Assembly: GCA_045595285.1 (NCBI GenBank)
Contig: JAZOAC010000026.1
Location: 1-12,063, forward strand
Origin: UBA1731 sp045595285
GTDB taxonomy: Bacteria > Verrucomicrobiota > Kiritimatiellia > RFP12 > UBA1067
Reading direction: 5' to 3'
DNA length: 12,063 nt
The position numbers were made by a program, and so were the translations under genes. The first letter of the stretch is position 1; each line of letters opens with the position of its first letter. The notes beneath the pieces were generated by a model, which was given only the letters and a program-made list of their open reading frames with translations, was not told the DNA's origin and made no database searches. Shown in pieces: positions 1-7,553 of the stretch.

Positions 1-249
1 GTATCAGTTTTGGTTGTGAAGAACCCGCAAAACAGAAAGCTGCATGCCGTCGATGTGGCAAAGTTCAATGCCCAATACGCCAACTCCCTCACAGTCAAGG
101 ACTCTGTCAGATTCCATGACCGATTTCTGATCATTGACCAGACGACGCTGATTCATGTTGGCGCATCATTGAACTATCTCGGCAAGAGGTGTTTTGCATT
201 TTCCTCGCTTGATAAATCCAATATCCCCGACATCCTCGCCAAGATTTAA
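1..249 (+). CDS. 3' end of an ORF6N-type protein with a phospholipase-D-like C-terminal segment (5' partial)
   Basis: The frame is open from base 1 and ends at TAA 247-249, giving 82 residues of a C-terminus; the start lies left of the window. The segment FHDRFLIID followed by HVGASL, LGKRCFAFS and LD resembles the C-terminal part of ORF6N-domain proteins, where an HDRF...D motif resembles half of a phospholipase D/HKD-type site. In that family the N-terminal ORF6N domain is a DNA-binding-like module often found in phage-related or accessory genes. That domain is not visible here, so the full architecture is inferred. The gene is convergent with the carbohydrate operon and probably unrelated to it. 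A stand-alone PLD-like nuclease fragment is the alternative. Confidence 0.7.
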   Translation, partial: VSVLVVKNPQNRKLHAVDVAKFNAQYANSLTVKDSVRFHDRFLIIDQTTLIHVGASLNYLGKRCFAFSSLDKSNIPDILAKI

Positions 250-255
250 TTAGTT

Positions 256-286
256 GGTGATGAGAGACGGGGTAATGAGAGACGGG
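256..286. repeat. 15-bp tandem duplication in the convergent intergenic region
   Basis: The 16-mer GGTGATGAGAGACGGG (256-271) is followed by GGTAATGAGAGACGGG (271-286), one mismatch apart with a period of 15 bp. It starts 7 bp after the stop of the partial upstream gene. Its purine-rich RATGAG core recalls the heptamer array at 10921-10961. From about 287 to 345 the sequence stays low in complexity, with GGTTT/GGAA-type words. No gene is seen in 250-484. Confidence 0.75.
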
Positions 287-387
287 TTTGGGGTTTCGGG
301 TTTTGCAACTGGAAACCAGGAATCAGAAACTCGGAACCTTCACTTCAAGTAATCATATCTCTCAAAACCGCCGCCTATCCATTGAAG

Positions 388-439
388 ATTTTCACCATTG
401 CAAGCAGGGCCCCCACAGATTCCAGAAAATGGTGAAAAT
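388..439. repeat. 12-bp perfect inverted repeat between convergent genes
   Basis: ATTTTCACCATT (388-399) and its exact reverse complement AATGGTGAAAAT (428-439) are separated by 28 bp containing GGGCCCCC. It lies between the 3' ends of two convergent genes, 46 bp beyond the stop of the minus-strand operon. The position would suit transcription termination on either strand, but the loop is long and neither side is followed by a clear T-run. It is therefore reported as an inverted repeat, not a proven terminator. A regulator site or a mobile-repeat remnant is also possible. Confidence 0.6.
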
Positions 440-484
440 ACCCTATTTGACATATAATGTTTTCTTCTATCTGTTCTTTCTTGT

Positions 485-2797
485 TTATTTAACCGTAATC
501 AGCAATCCGCCGCCCTGACTGCGCAGAATGTCGGCAAATCCATCATTTCCATCGTATGAAAACAGCACGTTCCTGCCGCCATTAACGAACAGCGATTTGC
601 CGCCCTCGCCGGAAAACTCATGTATGACGCCATCCACATTCACCGTCAATACGCCCGTGCCAGAAACCGTGAAGAAGAACGTTTTCTTGACGTTTGGACG
701 CAACACGCCTGAAAGGCTCTCCCCGGGATACAACCTGACGCTCTCCGACGATAAGGTCGATACCACGTTTGATGATGCAGACTCAACGGCAAAGAAGCTT
801 CCTATCTTTTCCGCGTACAGTCCTCTCCAGTCCGCCTCGACGCACCCTTGGTCGATCGTGCCGTTGGAAACTCGCGGTCTCCCCAAAAGATCGCAGTTGA
901 TACCGTTCGGCAGCGGATCAAGCGCTGACGGATAATTTGTAAGATAAAGTCCATAATCGCCACGGTCGATCCCGTAATTAGCCCCGATAACGGGAACAGC
1001 ATCTACAGAATCGACAAACTGCATTTCATCAGTGGATACTTGCTTGCAGTTTTCATAGAAGACATCGGCGGAATTTTGATCTCCGACATAACTCGAATTC
1101 CACCAATAGCACTTATCACTACTCTTTCTTCCGTTAGGCACTACAAGACAATTCATCAGCCTCACCCATTTACATGATGCCGCAAGCATTCCCACGATCG
1201 TGCAATTATAGATATAGCATCGCTGATAGAGACAATAATCTCCACTGTGCCCTTCACCAATCAGACAGTTATAAAGATTTATGCCGGAGCCGACCGGGAC
1301 AGACGTTGCTCTGTTCGAATAAAACCGCGAACGGAAAACGGCTTTGACATTATACGCCGTATAGCGTAATGAATCATTATTACTTAAAATGCAATCAGCC
1401 ACAACATCGTTATCGTTAAATCCATAAACTGCACTACCGAAATAGGTAGCCTTGCAATTTCGAATCGTAAATCCTTGAATTACAGCGCCCGGATTGAGCA
1501 GAACACCGCGATGAGTCCCGCTTCCGTCAAGAATCGTCGCCTCGGCACCGGCATCACCTACGAGACGAACGTTGGACGCGATTTCACAACGCACCGGATC
1601 GGAACCGAAGCTGGCATCATTGTACTTGTTCTTATACGCTTCCTGATCATATTCAATTTCGCCGGATGCATAAGTTCCTGCAGCGGCATGCACCACATCT
1701 CCGGCATTGGTGGCGACCGTAAGGATTGCCGCCAATGTCTTCTTGGGAGTTGTTCTTAAGAATCCTGAATTGCTGTCACTTCCCGTATCATTACAGACAT
1801 ACCAGTTGTTATCGACGCACGGCACCACTCTAAACGATGAATTCACATTTTCCGCCGTCACCTCATACTCAAATGCCGCATCGTCCAGCATATTGGTGAC
1901 ACCGTTTGCCACCGCCCCATAATGCCTGACCGCACCAGAGCGACGCGAGATGACGATTTTCATGCCGATTTCCGGCTTTGAAACGCCCGGAGCGCATCCG
2001 GTAAATTGACAATCATATCCGTTTTCATCAAAATCGCCTATATCAATAACTGCCGGCCCCAAGAAAGGTTCACTTCCTTCAGATTTCTTGAATTCACCTG
2101 TAACCGTGTCATACACCCCATACACTCCATCAGCTGCGCGGTAGGCAGGCACATAGTTGCGGAGCGGTGTACCTTCATCCTTGAAATAAATATCGTTTAT
2201 CCCGTTAAAGGATAACGAATACAATCTTGCTTTTGCAAAATTTGTCGGAATTCCTTTGTTGTTATTGGCAAACAGGTAAAAGTTTCGGCTATCGAGCGAC
2301 CGAGTATTGGCAGCGTTTGAATTGTATCCATTACCGGTTTTCGTAGTAAGATTGGTGCAAAAATATCCACGATAGTCTTTTCTGAAATATGAGGCGGCAC
2401 AATAATACCGATCGTCGAACGAATCTATAGAACATCTTTTACCAACTCCATACGGTGACAAGAAGCCTGAAACAACCAATTGAGCCTGTGAACTATTGTA
2501 GTGCATTACACCAAGCAACGAGTAGCAATAGAGATTCGTTACGCCAGCCGACTCTTCCGCATCGTCTGAAGCGGATAGAATACCCCACCATTCATTTTCC
2601 GCAGGAAAAGTCGGAAATGAAAACACACCTTTGGCACAACGTTTATTACTGGCAACCATACCGGTATCAATGTACTGAGTACCGGTAGCTTCAATGTATT
2701 CGACCGAAAAATATCCATCTGGAAGTTCAGTCGAAATACTGATCATCGGCATTATCGCAACGAAGTTCAGAACAACGTTTCTTAATTTATTGATCAT
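485..2797 (-). CDS. Secreted LamG-like plus right-handed beta-helix surface protein
   Basis: The product has 770 residues. The start ATG is preceded by AAAGGAGAAAAGC, a good ribosome binding site. Residues 1-22 are a hydrophobic signal peptide. Residues about 28-250 form a LamG-like region, with the opening YIEATGTQYIDTG and the closing pattern ARLYSLSFNG...RNYVPAYRAADGVYGVYD typical of concanavalin-like lectin folds. Residues about 331-620 begin WYVCNDTGSDSNSG and continue as a DUF1565/pectate-lyase-like parallel beta-helix with repeated short strands such as GAVIQGFTIRNC. Residues about 690-770 look like a small beta-rich terminal module. No transmembrane anchor or sorting motif is visible. 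It is last in the operon, 23 bp after the esterase gene. A role in binding or cleaving polysaccharide outside the cytoplasm is inferred; no catalytic residues can be assigned. The gene looks more AT-rich than its operon neighbours, so separate acquisition is possible. Confidence 0.85.
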   Translation of the reverse strand: MINKLRNVVLNFVAIMPMISISTELPDGYFSVEYIEATGTQYIDTGMVASNKRCAKGVFSFPTFPAENEWWGILSASDDAEESAGVTNLYCYSLLGVMHYNSSQAQLVVSGFLSPYGVGKRCSIDSFDDRYYCAASYFRKDYRGYFCTNLTTKTGNGYNSNAANTRSLDSRNFYLFANNNKGIPTNFAKARLYSLSFNGINDIYFKDEGTPLRNYVPAYRAADGVYGVYDTVTGEFKKSEGSEPFLGPAVIDIGDFDENGYDCQFTGCAPGVSKPEIGMKIVISRRSGAVRHYGAVANGVTNMLDDAAFEYEVTAENVNSSFRVVPCVDNNWYVCNDTGSDSNSGFLRTTPKKTLAAILTVATNAGDVVHAAAGTYASGEIEYDQEAYKNKYNDASFGSDPVRCEIASNVRLVGDAGAEATILDGSGTHRGVLLNPGAVIQGFTIRNCKATYFGSAVYGFNDNDVVADCILSNNDSLRYTAYNVKAVFRSRFYSNRATSVPVGSGINLYNCLIGEGHSGDYCLYQRCYIYNCTIVGMLAASCKWVRLMNCLVVPNGRKSSDKCYWWNSSYVGDQNSADVFYENCKQVSTDEMQFVDSVDAVPVIGANYGIDRGDYGLYLTNYPSALDPLPNGINCDLLGRPRVSNGTIDQGCVEADWRGLYAEKIGSFFAVESASSNVVSTLSSESVRLYPGESLSGVLRPNVKKTFFFTVSGTGVLTVNVDGVIHEFSGEGGKSLFVNGGRNVLFSYDGNDGFADILRSQGGGLLITVK

Positions 2798-2820
2798 TGC
2801 TTTTCTCCTTTCAGTAGAGT

Positions 2821-5800
2821 TTATCGTTTCGGCGGCAGTTTTGGTGGTTTATGGGATGAACGCTCCCACAACGGACGCTCGAAATTCCTAAGCGATGTCC
2901 AACGCTGCCCCTCATCACGGCCCAAATCGTTCAGATTGGCGAGACGAAACGCGAAAAGCCTGTCCGCCGCTGCCTGAAACGCGGCGTCGCTCTTCCCCAT
3001 CCCGGCCAGAAGGAATCGGAATGTAAGAACGGAATTCTCGGCGCGCAGCACAAGTCGTTTGAAGCGCAGGGCGTCGGCCGGAGCGAGCGTTTTTTCCAGA
3101 CCCGGCTTGAGAATGGCAAGTTCAGTCTCCAGATCGGCAAGCGTATGTCCGCCGGCGGCGAATTTGCCAAGTTCGCCATCGTCAAGGATATGGCGTACAT
3201 TCAACTTCCGAAGGGAGTGCGTAGAAGCCAGGATTGCGCTTGACCGGGCTCGAACATGCGCAAAGTACGCTTTGGCCTCGGGTGCCGCAGCACCGAAACG
3301 GGTGAGAAATTCATCCAGAATTTCGTCGAATCCCCGATCTGGTCTCTGAGACAGGGAGCAGATGGTATAGTACTCGAGATCTGTGACCGAACGAGGCGTT
3401 CCGTCATACATCACACCTATGGCGCCGAATTTTACCGCCATCTTGAAATTGTCGAAGAGGTAGCGTTCAAGTCCGCGAGGGAATACGGCATCGTAGCACA
3501 TGTAATTAGGTCTCAGATAGAATCGGCGCAACCCGGCGGCATACCACTGCTCAAGCTGCTTAAGGACCTCTTCCTTCTCCAAAAAGGGCGCCACGTAGGA
3601 TATCGTCATGTGATCTCCATAGAGGAGCTTTTCGCGACGCGGCGGCTTGTGGTACATACTGTAAATGAAGGCGCACACATCCACGTCAGGACGCACTTTA
3701 AGCGCCAATGGAACGACCTTGTTGTAAAAATACAATACACGGTCTGTAAGATGATCCCCGAACACTTCACCTTCCATAGGCACATCCAGCTTCATGCATT
3801 CAGGACAGCGGCAGAATGTATGACCACCGTCATTCAGGCAGAGGTTCATACGCCGCGGCGCACCTTTGGCCACCCAGTCATCAACAACGGCCTGCGGAAG
3901 AGTGGGGCATGAATAGCATCCATGTATGCGCCGGGCCTGAGAATCCTTGACTCCGCGCCCCGGCTTGCCGTCGCGTACGAGGTCAGGATGCTCAATATAG
4001 GCAAACCACTCCGGATGATCCTTGAGAAACCGTCTCTGCCAGCCGGTGAAATTATGACCGGACTCATGACGGTTGCGGGAGGCAAGACGCATGCGCAGAT
4101 ACCACAGATCCATCGCCGCACGTTCTTCGGTGAAATCCTTGCGCGATATCTTGAACTCCTTGATGGCAGGGCACCTCCAATACCTCTTGAAGGCGCCGGG
4201 ATACGACTTAAACGAGCATACTTCAAACGGAGGCGTGAAACTCCAACTCTCGCCTTCCTGAAGCTGCATTTCCTTCTGCTGCTGAAACACGGTATTCTCA
4301 TCACCGGGGAAAGTCCACTTTATGCCAAGTTTCCTGTCGAGGAATTCATACACGGCAAACAGCGGTCCGCGGCTGCGCTCAACCCCGTGTTCCGCCGCCT
4401 CTCCCCAAAAGCAGAGGCGCTTTCCACTGACCCGTGCGCAAGACTCGAACACTTTCGGCGGCGGTGCATCCAGCGGCTTCTCGCCCACGGCAAACACGAA
4501 TCCGTCGGTTTGCGGCGTGCGTTCGCCGGCCACCAGATTCAGATGCTTTTCCAGTTCCGCCGCAGCCATGACCGAATCCGCGTCGTTGGTGTTGCAGCAC
4601 ACCACACGGGCAGTCCGCAGATCAACGCGGAGCATCTTCATTCCCTTTCCGCAGTTCTCCAGCCATGTCCGCATTCTGGCGGAGTCGACCGGACTTATTT
4701 TGTGACCAAACCCGACACTGCCGAACATCGCTTTGTCCCTTGACGTGCAGGCATTGAAGGCGGCGTATCCGGCGTGAGGCGGAGCGACGGTATCCGTGTA
4801 TCCGACCGAAAACGCGACCGGACAGGTAATCATGGATGCGAAGTTCACCCCATCGAAATACGGAGCGTTGCGTATGGCGGCGGCCTGGTTCTCCGGCTTC
4901 TGCGATTCCACTAGACGCGGCCATCCCGCCATTCGTCCGTCGATCAGATGGCACAGATGGGCAGTAAGCGCTGGAACTCCAAACATCGCCTTCTTGAATT
5001 TGCCGTTGATTGCCACCAGCGCCAATCCCATTCCGCCGCCCTGACTGCCCCCTGAATACGTGAATTCACCGGGATTGACGTTCGGCCGACGGCGAAGCCA
5101 GTTCACCGCCCGGTTGATCGCCAGGATTGCGCCGTAGTAGAAATAATCCTCGCGGCTTGATGCAATGCCCGACAGCGTATAGCGCGGATTCTTGGCCACC
5201 GGATACAGCCCGTTGTAGTATTCGTCCTCCTCCTTCTGCAGGGCGTTGTGCACTTTGCCGCGCTTCGCCTCGCCCGGCACCGGCCGGTAGTAATGGACGT
5301 TCATCATGAGCTCAACGTTTTTGTTTCCGCCGTTCCATGCCGGGGTTCCTGATGACGGCCCAGCTCCGGGAATCTTCACCTGTACGGGATACGGCGCGGA
5401 CGCCATTCCATCCGGCTCTTTCAGGAAGCCATAGACTTTCCTTCCCTTTGGATCGCTGAGCGAAAGCAGGTAAACACTGCATCCATTGGTGGAAAGCGAA
5501 TCGACACGCTCGAGCTTGACATCCTCGCGCACCTTGCGATCGTAATCGCGAACGGCATCATGCCAGAACTTTGCGAAGTCCGCAGGACACGGAGCGCCGC
5601 CGGAAATCTTCTCCGGGGAGAACGCCGCACCCCAGCGCTTGACGGTCTTGCCGCAGGTCACGGTCAAAAGCAGGAAGCCGGGAATGTCGCGTCCGCCCTC
5701 CACGGTAAAGTCGCGCGTCTTGGAAAGATCGACATCGAACTCGCGCAGAACCTTGCTGCCGAAATTATCGAGCCGCACATGCGCGATTCCGTTCGTGAAC

Positions 5801-6012
5801 GCGGAACGCACATTGAACACGGCCTTTTCGCCGCATTCGTAAAGAGAGTTAGGATCATCGCACCAGACCGAGAACTCTTCGGCTTTTGAACCGACATTCT
5901 CGACGGCCTGTTTGTCGATGCGCGACTGGATGTCGCCAAGACCGGCCACTACGACGGCCGGAACAAGCATTAATGCGCAATGGAGCAAACTACGGATTTT
6001 AAGACAGTTCAT
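2821..6012 (-). CDS. Secreted acetyl-xylan esterase (CE7/AXE1) joined to a DUF4838 domain
   Basis: The product has 1063 residues from the ATG at 6012, which has GAGGAG 11 bases upstream and starts directly on a signal peptide (residues about 1-25). A TTG nine codons upstream is open but would place that GAGGAG inside the gene. Residues about 145-455 are a CE7/AXE1 alpha/beta hydrolase. The nucleophile is Ser323 in SGGSQGGG, with Asp407 in GYTDTVAPP and His437 in GFGHK, a complete triad. CE7 enzymes remove acetyl groups from xylan and xylo-oligosaccharides. Residues about 480-900 match DUF4838, with GPLFAVYEFLDRKLGIKW (from about 549), NRHESGH (about 647) and CRCPEC (734-739). DUF4838 is uncharacterised but often lies near hemicellulases and has a GH67-like N-terminal fold. 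The remaining roughly 160 residues are helical and unassigned. The gene follows the glycosidase by 23 bp. The two-domain architecture suggests combined deacetylation and side-chain handling, which is inference. Confidence 0.9.
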   Translation of the reverse strand: MNCLKIRSLLHCALMLVPAVVVAGLGDIQSRIDKQAVENVGSKAEEFSVWCDDPNSLYECGEKAVFNVRSAFTNGIAHVRLDNFGSKVLREFDVDLSKTRDFTVEGGRDIPGFLLLTVTCGKTVKRWGAAFSPEKISGGAPCPADFAKFWHDAVRDYDRKVREDVKLERVDSLSTNGCSVYLLSLSDPKGRKVYGFLKEPDGMASAPYPVQVKIPGAGPSSGTPAWNGGNKNVELMMNVHYYRPVPGEAKRGKVHNALQKEEDEYYNGLYPVAKNPRYTLSGIASSREDYFYYGAILAINRAVNWLRRRPNVNPGEFTYSGGSQGGGMGLALVAINGKFKKAMFGVPALTAHLCHLIDGRMAGWPRLVESQKPENQAAAIRNAPYFDGVNFASMITCPVAFSVGYTDTVAPPHAGYAAFNACTSRDKAMFGSVGFGHKISPVDSARMRTWLENCGKGMKMLRVDLRTARVVCCNTNDADSVMAAAELEKHLNLVAGERTPQTDGFVFAVGEKPLDAPPPKVFESCARVSGKRLCFWGEAAEHGVERSRGPLFAVYEFLDRKLGIKWTFPGDENTVFQQQKEMQLQEGESWSFTPPFEVCSFKSYPGAFKRYWRCPAIKEFKISRKDFTEERAAMDLWYLRMRLASRNRHESGHNFTGWQRRFLKDHPEWFAYIEHPDLVRDGKPGRGVKDSQARRIHGCYSCPTLPQAVVDDWVAKGAPRRMNLCLNDGGHTFCRCPECMKLDVPMEGEVFGDHLTDRVLYFYNKVVPLALKVRPDVDVCAFIYSMYHKPPRREKLLYGDHMTISYVAPFLEKEEVLKQLEQWYAAGLRRFYLRPNYMCYDAVFPRGLERYLFDNFKMAVKFGAIGVMYDGTPRSVTDLEYYTICSLSQRPDRGFDEILDEFLTRFGAAAPEAKAYFAHVRARSSAILASTHSLRKLNVRHILDDGELGKFAAGGHTLADLETELAILKPGLEKTLAPADALRFKRLVLRAENSVLTFRFLLAGMGKSDAAFQAAADRLFAFRLANLNDLGRDEGQRWTSLRNFERPLWERSSHKPPKLPPKR

Positions 6013-6023
6013 AATTTTAAGTT

Positions 6024-6029
6024 CTCCTC
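6024..6029 (-). promoter_or_regulatory. Ribosome binding site that decides the esterase/DUF4838 start
   Basis: GAGGAG on the minus strand lies 11 bases upstream of ATG 6010-6012. It favours this start over the in-frame TTG at 6039, which overlaps the end of the preceding glycosidase gene. The protein beginning at the ATG opens directly with a signal peptide. Confidence 0.65.
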
Positions 6030-6035
6030 GATGGA

Positions 6036-7553
6036 TCAAAGCAGATCGAGCGCCGCGCGTTCAGTCACGAAGCACGGCGAATCATAGACGGGTATCCGCA
6101 CGAAGGTGATGCCGTCGGCATGCCGTATCTGATTCTCCACCGGAATCTCATAGACCCAGCCGGTGACGAGATCAACCCATACCGGATCTTTGAGAAGCCG
6201 TCCTCTCCATTCAAAAATCTGTTCGCGCGTGGTCAAAGAATCACTCGGCTTCCCGGTTTGAGGATCAATTATGGCATCATATTCCACCCTCGTTCCGCCT
6301 TCACGTTTCGTGCATATCATCTTGCCTTTTTCCCAGAAGACGAAAAGCGGCTCTCCCTTGCGCGTTTGGTACTCAAAGAGCGCGATAGCGGGATCGGTTG
6401 TGGCTACCTTCTTTTCCGGAATACGCACAAGGTTGGAGTTGAACACCGACACCATGTTCTGAATCGCGTAATAGGCGCGTTTTACCTGAATGACATTATT
6501 CTTGGAATCAACCCGGAGATGACCCTTGCGGTTGCAGAACGGCACCTCAAACGTCGGCGGAGCATAGTTTATATCCACAATGCAGAAGAGTCCCGACTCC
6601 AGGTCATGTCCAAGATCGCCAAGTGCACGGCGCAAATCCCATTTTGCCTGACTCAACTCGCTCCATGGCATCCGCGCAAGCGCCAAAGTCGCGAGAAATT
6701 CGCTCGGCGCTCCGTTTTCGCCTTGACGGAGCTTTGCGTGCGGCGCATATTTTGCCAGCACCGCTTTACGCAAAGCATGTTCCTCGTACGAACGGTCGGG
6801 ATTGAACGCATAGCCATGATAGACGAATGTATCAAAGAGCTTGACATCTTCACCCATCGGCTCTAAGCAAAGACCCAGACGTTCATAACCAGGGCTTGCG
6901 AGCGAAAGTCCGTGCAACCGGCAATCCGGCATATGCTTCTTGAGAATCTTCGCGCTGCGGACATTGAAGGCGGCGATCATCGGCGGCGTATTGATGTTGA
7001 TCTTGTTGTCCGGCTCGTTCCACATAGCCCATTCCTTGACACGTCCTTTGAAGTGGTCGGCAAGGAAATCAACCCAGCGATCCCACTCCTTCAAGCCTTC
7101 GGGCGTATTGGGGATGCCGTCGGAAAGACCCGCTCCGCCCGCGCCGGGATAGATCGGATTGCCGTAGCTTAGCTCCAGAAGCGGCTCGATGTCGTGCGCC
7201 AGGCACCAGTCGACGATATGGTCGAGCCACGCGACATCAATTTTGCCCTTCACGCGTTCGCTCTTCGCCCAGCCGGTGAGGATGCGAATCTTGTTCACTC
7301 CGAGCGGCAGAAGATACTCACGGTATTTGTCGAATTCGGCGAAATCGCGATCGACGGGCGCACCGTCAATGGTAAAGTTGGAGTCACCAACCTCCTGCAC
7401 GCTTTTCGGCCTAAGGCAACCAATCTTCTTCAACTGCACCTGAAGCTGTGTGGCGTTGCGGTCAGGACCGGTCTTAAGAAGCGGCGGCGCTCCGTATCCA
7501 ACAGACGCAGCAAGCCCCAATAAGCCAACTATCATTGTAAGTTCTATTTTCAT
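6036..7553 (-). CDS. Secreted clan GH-A glycoside hydrolase (GH39/GH5-like, family not assigned)
   Basis: The product has 505 residues. A signal peptide covers residues 1 to about 21, with hydrophobic MIVGLLGLAASVG. The rest reads as a TIM barrel: YLLPLGVNKIRILTGW (from about 80), LLELSYGNP (125-133), then WAMWNEPD with the predicted acid/base Glu180, and LRQGENGAPSE with the predicted nucleophile Glu279. The spacing of about 100 residues between the two Glu fits strands 4 and 7 of clan GH-A retaining enzymes. After about residue 380 a beta-rich C-terminal part follows. Relatives include beta-xylosidase-like GH39 enzymes, so xylan is a reasonable substrate beside a CE7 esterase, but the exact family cannot be set by eye. 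AAAGGAAAATAAC precedes the ATG. The start overlaps the annotated stop of the uxaC-like frame as ATGA, so translation may be coupled. Confidence 0.85.
   Translation of the reverse strand: MKIELTMIVGLLGLAASVGYGAPPLLKTGPDRNATQLQVQLKKIGCLRPKSVQEVGDSNFTIDGAPVDRDFAEFDKYREYLLPLGVNKIRILTGWAKSERVKGKIDVAWLDHIVDWCLAHDIEPLLELSYGNPIYPGAGGAGLSDGIPNTPEGLKEWDRWVDFLADHFKGRVKEWAMWNEPDNKININTPPMIAAFNVRSAKILKKHMPDCRLHGLSLASPGYERLGLCLEPMGEDVKLFDTFVYHGYAFNPDRSYEEHALRKAVLAKYAPHAKLRQGENGAPSEFLATLALARMPWSELSQAKWDLRRALGDLGHDLESGLFCIVDINYAPPTFEVPFCNRKGHLRVDSKNNVIQVKRAYYAIQNMVSVFNSNLVRIPEKKVATTDPAIALFEYQTRKGEPLFVFWEKGKMICTKREGGTRVEYDAIIDPQTGKPSDSLTTREQIFEWRGRLLKDPVWVDLVTGWVYEIPVENQIRHADGITFVRIPVYDSPCFVTERAALDLL

Noticed and set aside
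447..458. TTGACA directly followed by TATAAT
   Set aside because: The two hexamers are adjacent with no 16-18 bp spacer, and neither has a partner at the proper distance or a gene to drive.
503..519. 17-bp exact match TCCGCCGCCCTGACTGC shared with about 5033-5049
   Set aside because: Both encode a SQGGG peptide in unrelated genes (esterase nucleophile loop and beta-helix protein end); most likely coincidence of the same peptide and codons.
3256..4743. Long plus-strand open frames (3256-3912 and 3922-4743) opposite the esterase/DUF4838 gene
   Set aside because: They lie fully antisense to a well-supported coding gene, have no recognisable domains or binding sites, and are explained by codon bias of the real gene.
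6013..6039. TTG start nine codons upstream for the esterase/DUF4838 protein
   Set aside because: It overlaps the glycosidase stop, and the GAGGAG site and signal peptide both fit the ATG at 6012.
6120..6866. 248-codon plus-strand open frame opposite the glycosidase
   Set aside because: Antisense shadow of a gene with clear catalytic motifs; the translation shows no family likeness.
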